DNA from: a bacterium
Lineage (GTDB): Bacteria; Verrucomicrobiota; Kiritimatiellia; UBA8416; CAMZLY01
Direction of reading: 5' to 3'
Length of the DNA stretch: 16,843 bases
NCBI GenBank assembly: GCA_030632465.1
Contig: DAOVUR010000012.1
Span: 1-16,843, forward strand
Shown here one piece after another: positions 6,530 through 13,543 of this stretch. Both the position numbers and the translations under genes were made by a program. How positions within the stretch are numbered: position 1 is the first letter of the stretch; every line of letters begins with the position of its first letter. Under the pieces are notes generated by a model. That model was not told the origin of the DNA, ran no database searches, and was given only the letters and a program-made list of their open reading frames with translations.

Positions 6530-9500
6530 ATGAAGATATCAATCTTAAGCCTTATATTGATCGGACTACTTACAGGTTGTGCATCCACCAGCCTTAACGA
6601 ACTAACTCTCACTACAGAACCTACTATACCTACAGAAAAAGTAATCACCCTAAATGGAGAAGGCACAAACCCTATATGGCAAAGCGCCAAAAAACTCCCT
6701 TCTCTACAATGGACCAAGGGATTCGATAAGAAAAACAACCTCACATCAGAAGCATCTATTATAAACTCAGGTAAATGGCTTATCTTAGGATTAATAGCAA
6801 ACGAAAATAGTCCTCTTATTGCTGATGAAAGCATACACAATGGTAATATATGGTTTGATGATAACTTCAGCATTCAGATAAAAACAACCAACAACACTCT
6901 TAACATCAGCATCACCCCTACTGGAACGCTATACGTAAATAAGAAAAATAAATATATCGGTACAGCAATAATCACCGCCACTAAGATTAATCAAGAATCA
7001 TGGCGGGCAGAACTGGCTATAGATCTTACTGCCATAGGTATAGATATCAACCAACCTCTAATGCTCACTATTAAAAGGGAGCGGCAACAGCGTAACTTTA
7101 CACCTTTTGACACAGCCAGAATGACACCTACCCTCATACACCTAGAACACAGAGCCAACAACAAACCTGTGGCAGTAAAATCTGCACCTGCACAATTATT
7201 CTATAAGCATACAGCTCTAAATGCCGCAAAATTCAACAAGAAACAGCTTACCAATAGTGACTGGGCCCGTATCAAACCAATGCTTTTGCAACCAGAAACT
7301 GATCTCCCTTCAGTTTCCAGCTGTTTCAACAAGACTGTTGTACGTTCTGCCATCACTAAAGATGCTATTGAAATTAAAATAGACTGCTACGACCGCAATA
7401 TGAGTCGTGTCTCTAAGCAGAAAAACTTCGACTGGGCTAAGGATGTTCTGGAAATAGCGCTGGGCCCAGAATCATATAACTATCTACATTTCGCATCTAA
7501 CCCACAAGGATCCACTAAAGCCTCCATAGGAAAAACGGGCGGACGCAGAGTAAGTAGCACATCTCTACCAGAAAAGATAAGCATCACACCATCAAGAGAT
7601 CAAAATAAATGGACACTCACTTACCATATTCCATTAAAGAGTATTCTTAGCAAATTCAAGCTACCAGCAACACTCACTCCAACCTCTCACCCATGGAGAA
7701 TACAGGTTGCACGAACACGACCTTCACATACGGAAAAAGGCGAACTTGAACAATCATCACTACTTGCAGTAACACAGAGTTTTACATTTCACTGCCCACA
7801 GCGATTTGCACTACTCAAACCAGTCACACCATTCAAAACAGTAATACCAATACCTACCATCAAATATGCAAAAACTCCACCAGCAGTAATAACAACAGGT
7901 CAATCCAAAATAGATTCGCATAAACTCGTCAGCAACTGGATAGATGCACAAACCAAAAGAAAAGAAGAACAGTTAGACTCATCACTAAAAGAGATTACAA
8001 CTGCTGACGGCTGGAAAAAGTTTGCAACAGAAATCCGTAATGAATATATGCAAGGCGCATTCCCCGCAACTGACGGGGAACTCCCAACAAAGACTAAGCT
8101 CAATGCCAAGATAGTTTACTCACATACAAATGATGGATTTACCGTAAAAGGCTTGATCTTTCAATCACAAGCAGGACTACCAGTACCAGCCACACTATGT
8201 GTTCCAGATAAAGCAACAGACAACTCCCCCGCAATGATTATCATCCCTGCACACCATACGCAACGCAATCATTACCAGCTTTATAATCTTGGTGCAAACT
8301 TTGCCCGTGCCGGCGGTGTTGCATTAATCACAGAAAGCATTGGCTCGGGCGAGCGCGGAATAGCATCATACCTTGAACATAAAAACTCACAACGCAACCT
8401 ACTAGGCACACAGCTTATTCTTGCCGGTGAAGAAATTGCTGGATGGAACGATTATGACATTAAAGTAGCAGTAGACTACCTCTACCAACGTGGCGACATT
8501 GACCGCTCACGTGTTGGAATTATAGGTGCTGTTGCTGGCGGGGGTGATATTGCATCTCAAGCGGCATTAGTAGACCCACGCATCACCTTATCCATTCCAT
8601 TTAATTTCTCGGCACACCCAGCAGGTAAAGATTGGTATGATCTGATCCGCAGCTACCCCGGAAATAGCACCTATAGAATTTCACCATTTATGATGAATGT
8701 GGCACGCGCACCAGCACTACTGATTCAAGCGGAAGAATTTGAATGGAAAGAAAGCACACAAAAGAGACACCATCGCTACAAAGATATCTACAAACTTTTG
8801 AAATCAGAAAATAACCTAACATACCTACATGGATACAAAAATGGTCATGTAGCCCATATCGGACGGCATCATCGCATAAAACTGTACAAGATTCTCAACA
8901 AATGGTGGGACATGCAGCTACCGACCAATAAAAAAGATGATTTCATATTCAATATACCAATCAGTAGCCTAGAATGCTTTCATACAAAAGACGGCATCGC
9001 ATATCTAAATAAGATGGTGAAAAAATCCGGCAATGATTCCGCACACAATATCGCTGCAGCTCACGCTAAAGATGCACTTACACAATCACGTAAAAACAGC
9101 AACAATCAACCAGCTCTACTAAGAGAAAATATTGGAAAACTACTTGGCGACACCAACCCCGTAACCGATAAAAAAAATCTAACAAGTAAAAAGCTGAAGT
9201 CGTGGAAAGGCGCCACTGTTGAAGGCATAGTTATTAGAACTGAAACTGGATACGATCAAAATGCCACTCCTGCTATCGCTATTTGGTTACTAAAGGCTGG
9301 CAAAGGAAACAAGACACCTCTAGTAATAGCCACTGCACAATCAGGTAAAGCAACGTTTTTGACCAAACGAGATAAAGAAATAAAACAACTAATAGCCAAC
9401 GGAATATCAGTTGCTCTTGTAGACCTACGCGGGTGCGGCGAAACAACAACAGGAGCAAGGAGATTTGCTCGCAGCAAGTCACAACAGACAGCAATAGCGC

Positions 9501-10084
9501 TAATACGTAACGGCAGCAATATGCCCGCAGCACAATTTAAAGATCTTCGCACTGCTATCTACGCTCTAGCATCACGAAAAGATATTGATAGCAAAAAAAT
9601 CGCTCTTTGGGGTGAAGGCTTCACTACATCTAACGGCAACTCAAAGGATCAAGATATATTCCAAGAAACAAATACTATCCAAGCAAGCCCAACACCACAC
9701 ACAATGGTCGAACCTATGGGCGCATGGCTGTCGCTATTAGCTGGCTTATACCCAGTAACAGTAGATAGTGAAAAAGTTATTCCGAAAGCTATACTTATCC
9801 GTGGCGGGATAGCGTCATTTCTTGATATTGTGAAAAGCGACTCATACTACGTCCCATTAGATGCTATCATTCCAGGATTAGTTCGTACCGCAGATGTAAC
9901 AGATGTAATAAATGCTGTTATAACAGAAAAAATCACGCTTATCGCCGAAGATATGCGAGACGCCAGAAACAGAAGATTCACAAAAGAATCACTACAAAAA
10001 GTATGGGGCAAAAACACTCCAACAACGTATCAGGCAACAGCAACCGATAAAGCTATAACCTCCCTAATAGAGTTGTTAAAATAG
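6530..10084 (+). CDS. Lipoprotein with two CBM9-like domains and two alpha/beta-hydrolase domains lacking the nucleophile serine
   Basis: This 1184-residue protein starts at an ATG 6 bases after GAGGAG. A lipoprotein signal (LLTGC, Cys17) places it on a membrane surface. Two CBM9-like carbohydrate-binding modules follow: about 40-205 (NPIWQSAKKLPSL, WFDDNFSIQIK, SWRAELAIDL) and about 235-415 (DWAKDVLEIALGP, YLHFASNPQGS). After a linker come two alpha/beta-hydrolase regions like acetyl-xylan esterase/COG1506-type enzymes: about 515-800 (PATLCVPDK, PAMIIIPAHHTQ, AGGVALITESIGSGERG) and about 890-1184 (TPLVIATAQSGKA, VALVDLRGCGET). The nucleophile elbow GxSxG reads GAVAG (666-670, Val668) in the first and GEGFT (1028-1032, Gly1030) in the second, so neither has the catalytic serine. 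His773 in NGHV of the first domain is kept. By family it would be a polysaccharide or ester hydrolase. By sequence it may be a binding or scaffold protein, or use other chemistry. A terminator-like inverted repeat follows. Confidence 0.85.
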   Translation: MKISILSLILIGLLTGCASTSLNELTLTTEPTIPTEKVITLNGEGTNPIWQSAKKLPSLQWTKGFDKKNNLTSEASIINSGKWLILGLIANENSPLIADESIHNGNIWFDDNFSIQIKTTNNTLNISITPTGTLYVNKKNKYIGTAIITATKINQESWRAELAIDLTAIGIDINQPLMLTIKRERQQRNFTPFDTARMTPTLIHLEHRANNKPVAVKSAPAQLFYKHTALNAAKFNKKQLTNSDWARIKPMLLQPETDLPSVSSCFNKTVVRSAITKDAIEIKIDCYDRNMSRVSKQKNFDWAKDVLEIALGPESYNYLHFASNPQGSTKASIGKTGGRRVSSTSLPEKISITPSRDQNKWTLTYHIPLKSILSKFKLPATLTPTSHPWRIQVARTRPSHTEKGELEQSSLLAVTQSFTFHCPQRFALLKPVTPFKTVIPIPTIKYAKTPPAVITTGQSKIDSHKLVSNWIDAQTKRKEEQLDSSLKEITTADGWKKFATEIRNEYMQGAFPATDGELPTKTKLNAKIVYSHTNDGFTVKGLIFQSQAGLPVPATLCVPDKATDNSPAMIIIPAHHTQRNHYQLYNLGANFARAGGVALITESIGSGERGIASYLEHKNSQRNLLGTQLILAGEEIAGWNDYDIKVAVDYLYQRGDIDRSRVGIIGAVAGGGDIASQAALVDPRITLSIPFNFSAHPAGKDWYDLIRSYPGNSTYRISPFMMNVARAPALLIQAEEFEWKESTQKRHHRYKDIYKLLKSENNLTYLHGYKNGHVAHIGRHHRIKLYKILNKWWDMQLPTNKKDDFIFNIPISSLECFHTKDGIAYLNKMVKKSGNDSAHNIAAAHAKDALTQSRKNSNNQPALLRENIGKLLGDTNPVTDKKNLTSKKLKSWKGATVEGIVIRTETGYDQNATPAIAIWLLKAGKGNKTPLVIATAQSGKATFLTKRDKEIKQLIANGISVALVDLRGCGETTTGARRFARSKSQQTAIALIRNGSNMPAAQFKDLRTAIYALASRKDIDSKKIALWGEGFTTSNGNSKDQDIFQETNTIQASPTPHTMVEPMGAWLSLLAGLYPVTVDSEKVIPKAILIRGGIASFLDIVKSDSYYVPLDAIIPGLVRTADVTDVINAVITEKITLIAEDMRDARNRRFTKESLQKVWGKNTPTTYQATATDKAITSLIELLK

Positions 10085-10151
10085 CTTTTGCTTATCTTTG
10101 TAAACTAGTCATTGCGCAGCAAGCCAAAGCGCAGACTTTGCACACCGGCCC

Positions 10152-10243
10152 TTCGGCTCCGCTCAGGGACCTCATCCACCATGATTATTTAGGCTGCATA
10201 TCCTTAGCGTAGTTGCGCATCGAGGTCATTGAGCGGAGCCGAA
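10152..10243. repeat. Long inverted repeat between convergent genes
   Basis: The arms at 10152-10173 (TTCGGCTCCGCTCA then GGGACCTC) and 10222-10243 are inverted copies matching at 20 of 22 positions, separated by 48 bases. They could fold as a large cruciform or RNA hairpin between the lipoprotein gene and the oppositely oriented FAD oxidoreductase gene, and might end transcription from both sides. The arm sequence resembles the CCTGAGC..GAAGG type of intergenic repeat seen in many bacterial genomes (from memory). There is no T-run and no open frame. Confidence 0.75.
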
Positions 10244-10310
10244 ATGCCCTCAATGCGGGACGAAGCCTGAAGCCGAAATGCCCTCAATGCGGGACGAAGC
10301 CTGAAGCCAG
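10237..10310 (+). repeat. 34-bp tandem repeat, two full copies plus a partial third
   Basis: Units at 10237-10270 and 10271-10304 are identical and are followed by AGCCAG (10305-10310). Each contains AGCCGAAATGCCCTCAATGC and then GGGACGAAGCCTGA. The first unit overlaps the right arm of the inverted repeat. The array stops 7 bases from the FAD oxidoreductase stop codon. One diverged unit is present at 4540-4575. Confidence 0.85.
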
Positions 10311-10317
10311 AAACACC

Positions 10318-11643
10318 CTAAACCAAATTACGGCCGCGCTTAATAAGTAATTTCTTCAGTTCAATACCATCAACTTCTGCAGGCGTAATATTCTTGTCCA
10401 GCGCAACGGCCGCAGCAACACCAGCAGCCTGCCCAACTGACACAACTGGCGGCATAACCCGCATACTGCTATGCACTGCATGATCAACAGAAATAGCACG
10501 ACAGCCAATCAGCAAGTTATCGATCCCCTTAGGAACAAGACATCCATAAGGAACCTCATACCATTCACCATCAGGAAGTTCGGTAATCTCTGTACCACCA
10601 CCTGTCGGAGAATGAATATCAATAGGATAGTTTACTCGTATAATCCCATCATCATACTTGGCAGCATCAATAAAATCCTGACGCACCATATAATTATGCC
10701 CAGAAATGCGACGTGATTCACGAACACCTATTTGAGTTGCAATTGAATGAATTCTACTATGCTTGAAGATTGGAACATCTCGACGCAAACACTCAAAGAT
10801 CTGCCGAACCTGTCTTCTCCCCTCGATCTCAGCCTCAGATAACTCATCACCGTCTATTGCACTTTTAGATATAACCCGACTACTATTAAAATGAATAGTC
10901 TTATAATCAGTACCAGGAAACATTAAAATATTTTGACGCGGGCATTCAATACGTCCATCAGCTTTTGCGACTAAATAAGCATTCTGTATCTGTTCAAAAA
11001 TCTCTGCAGTCTTAGCAAACCTGATTGCCGGATTTTCGGGGCATAACTCAGCAATATAGGCAAGATCCTCCGCATCTACCCGCAACTTAAAACACATAGT
11101 CATTGGCTGCACAGCATCAGAACTCTCACCACCCATTTCAAACGGGCAACCAGCCATAGCGGCTAAATCGCCATCACCTGTCGAATCAATATATATATCA
11201 GCTTGCACCACCGACAAACCGTCCTTCGAATGTAGCACCAATCCAGTAATCTTACCACCTTCTGTTTCTACACTAACTAATCGATGATGAAACAACAGTT
11301 TAACGCCAGCTTCCAAACATATATCCTCTGCTGCCAAACTTGCAGATGGTGGATCTATGACACGCTTATTGCCAGTTACACCACTATAGTAGCTGATTCC
11401 ATCAGTCCACTCAGTATATATACCCTTATCAAGCGACTCTCCATCAAGATGGTTAGGCATAAAGGGGTTCACCTCCCCCATACTTGCCATACCACCAAGA
11501 TATCCATAATGCTCGACCAATAATACATCCTTACCTTCACGAGCAGCAGCTACCGCAGCACCAATACCGCCAGGCCCGCCACCCAACACAATAACTTCTG
11601 CACGATGTTTCAATTCTAACTCTTTAGGTAGTGTTACTTTCAT
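10318..11643 (-). CDS. FAD-dependent oxidoreductase (FAD_oxidored family)
   Basis: This 441-residue flavoprotein has an N-terminal Rossmann fold: VIVLGGGPGGIGAAVAAAREG with GxGxxG at 21-26 and the ribose-binding Glu44 in LLVEHYGYLGG. A second FAD signature, DIYIDSTGDGDLAAMAG, lies mid-protein, and the C-terminal FAD-binding part is NLLIGCRAISVDHAVHSSMRVMPPVVSVGQAAGVAAA. Members oxidise or reduce small organic substrates; the substrate cannot be read from sequence. No Cys-rich iron-sulfur motif and no signal peptide are visible, so it is probably cytoplasmic. The ATG at 11643 follows AAGGA by 8 bases. It is the second gene of an operon with the URO-D-like gene (54-base gap), which carries an identical ribosome-site layout. 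The pairing suggests both act on one small-molecule pathway, perhaps demethylation followed by oxidation; this is inference. Confidence 0.88.
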   Translation of the reverse strand: MKVTLPKELELKHRAEVIVLGGGPGGIGAAVAAAREGKDVLLVEHYGYLGGMASMGEVNPFMPNHLDGESLDKGIYTEWTDGISYYSGVTGNKRVIDPPSASLAAEDICLEAGVKLLFHHRLVSVETEGGKITGLVLHSKDGLSVVQADIYIDSTGDGDLAAMAGCPFEMGGESSDAVQPMTMCFKLRVDAEDLAYIAELCPENPAIRFAKTAEIFEQIQNAYLVAKADGRIECPRQNILMFPGTDYKTIHFNSSRVISKSAIDGDELSEAEIEGRRQVRQIFECLRRDVPIFKHSRIHSIATQIGVRESRRISGHNYMVRQDFIDAAKYDDGIIRVNYPIDIHSPTGGGTEITELPDGEWYEVPYGCLVPKGIDNLLIGCRAISVDHAVHSSMRVMPPVVSVGQAAGVAAAVALDKNITPAEVDGIELKKLLIKRGRNLV

Positions 11644-11697
11644 TATTTACATCCTTTAATACTTTTATAGTACACAGCTTTAAGTAGCCATAATTTA

Positions 11698-12768
11698 CTA
11701 TCCATTAAGTTTCGGCAACTCATATAACTCATCACGCAAGCGCAATACAGAGTCACGCGATTCACCATAAGGATAATAAACTAGACATTTAGATCGCCGA
11801 GATTGCCAAGTTGATTTAATGTGCTCAGCATCACCGCCATCAAGCTGACCAAGCCCAAGTTCATCAAACCTTACACGTAAATCGGTCCAATCCTTCAAGC
11901 GTGCATCACCAGCACCAGGAACCCACTGCATAATATTTAATCCATTAACCTTAGAAATGGAGTCAAGATGCCTAATAGCATCTTCACCGTCAAGATGGTA
12001 ACAAGAAACATCAAGCCCATCCACCTGTTCCTGAACTGACGGTATCACAAACTCATCATACATTTCAGGACTAATCATAACCGAAAAATCACACTGCACC
12101 ACATCGCTATAACCATCACAATACATACCATGTCTAGTAACACGACCAGTTGCGGCTACATCAAGTTCTGCAGCCAATGCAGCCTGCACCTCAGTTGTGG
12201 CAGCATTAACCTTAAGTAAAGCTTCTTTAACCGCCTCAGGCTCCATCATCATATCCATCAATAAATCCTGGCCACCACGCATAGCCGAAAGTGCATCAAG
12301 ATTCGCCGCGGGGGCAAGAGCGGAGATCAAAAACTTGCCATCACATCTTTCGCGGAAACGACTCATGACCTCACATGTCCGCTGCCACCAGAATCCGTTC
12401 TTATCAAACTTGATATCTGCAGTATCCCATGAATCTATACATTTCTCTGCCCATACCGTATTATAATTTTCCGGATCACCTTTAAGTTCACACCCCAATA
12501 GTGCAGCAAAATGATCTGACGCAAAATCGACCCTAAAAGAAGGTACTGCATCAACAAGAAACTCCTGTGCATTCATCCACTCAAGCACTCTATCTATATG
12601 AGTATCTATATCGCCAAAAGTACACTCATACGAACTTGGCTTAGACACGGGTTCCACTCCCTCTTTAGGAACTACGGCATATAACATAGGTCTCTCATTA
12701 GTGCCGTTCCAACACTTCGTCCAACTCTTCTTAGCTTCTTCAAAATCACTTTTGAATTCTAATTCCAT
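11698..12768 (-). CDS. Uroporphyrinogen decarboxylase (URO-D)-family, methyltransferase-like protein
   Basis: This protein has 356 residues from ATG 12768 (359 from the upstream ATG 12777). It shows the URO-D fold pattern of the MtaA/CmuA-like branch: LDALSAMRGG, a MMMEPEAVKEALLKV helix, CDFSVMISPEMYDEFVIPSVQEQ, CYHLDGEDAIRHLDSI and GLNIMQWVPGAG. True HemE is unlikely because its N-terminal substrate-binding pattern is absent. Branch members move methyl groups between corrinoid proteins and coenzyme M or tetrahydrofolate. Their usual zinc site includes H-x-C, whereas here it reads H-L-D (His258, Asp260), so metal binding may differ. I prefer the second ATG because the AAGGA ribosome site overlaps the first ATG but sits 8 bases from the second, exactly as in the next gene. 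It is the first gene of a two-gene operon with the FAD oxidoreductase. No corrinoid-binding protein is encoded nearby. Confidence 0.85.
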   Translation of the reverse strand: MELEFKSDFEEAKKSWTKCWNGTNERPMLYAVVPKEGVEPVSKPSSYECTFGDIDTHIDRVLEWMNAQEFLVDAVPSFRVDFASDHFAALLGCELKGDPENYNTVWAEKCIDSWDTADIKFDKNGFWWQRTCEVMSRFRERCDGKFLISALAPAANLDALSAMRGGQDLLMDMMMEPEAVKEALLKVNAATTEVQAALAAELDVAATGRVTRHGMYCDGYSDVVQCDFSVMISPEMYDEFVIPSVQEQVDGLDVSCYHLDGEDAIRHLDSISKVNGLNIMQWVPGAGDARLKDWTDLRVRFDELGLGQLDGGDAEHIKSTWQSRRSKCLVYYPYGESRDSVLRLRDELYELPKLNG

Positions 12769-12799
12769 GGCTAACATCCTTTATATTGTCACTTTTATT

Positions 12800-12809
12800 T
12801 CTACGTAGA
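12800..12809. promoter_or_regulatory. Perfect palindrome TCTACGTAGA, possible operator
   Basis: This 10-bp perfect palindrome lies just downstream of the predicted start of transcription of the URO-D/FAD operon, where a repressor could block transcription. It is short, and no regulator gene is adjacent. Confidence 0.25.
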
Positions 12810-12819
12810 CCAAAAAGAA

Positions 12820-12847
12820 GTTATAGCAGTTCTGAAAATGACGGCAA
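12820..12847 (-). promoter_or_regulatory. Candidate promoter of the URO-D/FAD operon
   Basis: On the (-) strand TTGCCG (12847-12842) and TATAAC (12825-12820) are 16 bases apart, placing transcription start near 12813 with a leader of about 45 bases. Each box is a reasonable match to a sigma-70 consensus (4/6 and 5/6). Confidence 0.35.
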
Positions 12848-12951
12848 GCAGATTACAGTCAAAGTTTATTATTTTATATCCATATTTTAAAACCTCAACG
12901 AACGCTAGTAACTACAAAACATTAAGAGCATTCATATATTTATGATTGATT

Positions 12952-12957
12952 TATAAT
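12952..12957 (+). promoter_or_regulatory. Candidate -10 box for the 159-residue gene
   Basis: A perfect TATAAT ends 23 bases before the ATG at 12981. TTCATA (12931-12936), 15 bases upstream, is a weak -35. The implied leader is under 20 bases and has no Shine-Dalgarno sequence, like the first gene of the window. Confidence 0.35.
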
Positions 12958-12980
12958 AGTAATATATGTAATATATAGAA

Positions 12981-13460
12981 ATGAATAGTTACCAAGAAAT
13001 ATTTGCAAAAGCTCATAAAGCGCGCGCAAAGCAAAACCAACATCAAGAAAAGTCAACTGATGCAGACAGTAAGCGTGACGCATTAAAAAAATTCAATAAA
13101 GATATCACACTGATGCTAGATACCATAGGTATGATAGAATGGGGTCGACTCCTATGGGTACGCAGATACGAGATTCTATCTCGCCATATCAATGACAACA
13201 CATCACTATCAGACACAAGCCAATTTATCTGGACAATTCGCCACCCAGCAAAGAAGTACAGAAATCAACATACATATTTTATTGAATATGAGCAGTACAT
13301 ACTAAAAATATACTTCAATAAATCTGGAGATGCTGTCCATGCTACTGCTGAAGGTAACACCGCATTTAAAACCGATGACACTTCCATCAAAGGCATAACC
13401 GATATACTTGCCGCTGCAATTGAACATGGGCATGATACTGATAAGCATTTCGTCTATTAA
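12981..13460 (+). CDS. Hypothetical protein of 159 residues, no recognised family
   Basis: I do not recognise this protein. It has a charged, lysine- and glutamine-rich N-terminus (about 1-40) likely to be helical. A more conserved-looking core follows: IEWGRLLWVRRYEILSRH, FIWTIRHPAKKY, then aromatic-rich HTYFIEYEQYILKIYFN, and a final helix DILAAAIEHGHDTDKHF. No signal peptide, membrane helix or metal cluster is visible, so it is probably cytoplasmic. The ATG is preceded by a TATAAT but not by a ribosome site. It lies between the divergent URO-D operon and ettA (same strand, 83-base gap). ettA seems to have its own promoter, so co-function is not implied. Ordered hydrophobic spacing and absence of long alternative frames make a real gene likely. 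Confidence 0.65.
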   Translation: MNSYQEIFAKAHKARAKQNQHQEKSTDADSKRDALKKFNKDITLMLDTIGMIEWGRLLWVRRYEILSRHINDNTSLSDTSQFIWTIRHPAKKYRNQHTYFIEYEQYILKIYFNKSGDAVHATAEGNTAFKTDDTSIKGITDILAAAIEHGHDTDKHFVY

Positions 13461-13473
13461 AAGAGCAGTAAAC

Positions 13474-13502
13474 TTGACATAACGCCTCTCTTATCATTCA
13501 AT
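13474..13502 (+). promoter_or_regulatory. Promoter of ettA
   Basis: A perfect TTGACA -35 (13474-13479) and TTCAAT -10 (13497-13502, 4/6) are 17 bases apart, giving a start near 13509 and a leader of about 35 bases that includes the AGGGA ribosome site at 13531-13535. Confidence 0.5.
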
Positions 13503-13543
13503 ACACCCTTTCATTACAAAAATATATATCAGGGAACTTTAAT

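Noticed and set aside
6508..6873. Open frame of 121 codons on the (-) strand
   Set aside because: It is antisense to the start of the lipoprotein gene, which has a clear ribosome site and lipoprotein signal.
9256..9552. Overlapping (-) strand frames of 98 and 84 codons
   Set aside because: They are shadows of the second hydrolase domain, with no ribosome site and no recognisable protein features.
10237..10310. Possible CRISPR-like array
   Set aside because: The units are head-to-tail with no unique spacers between them and no cas genes are nearby, so this is a simple tandem repeat.
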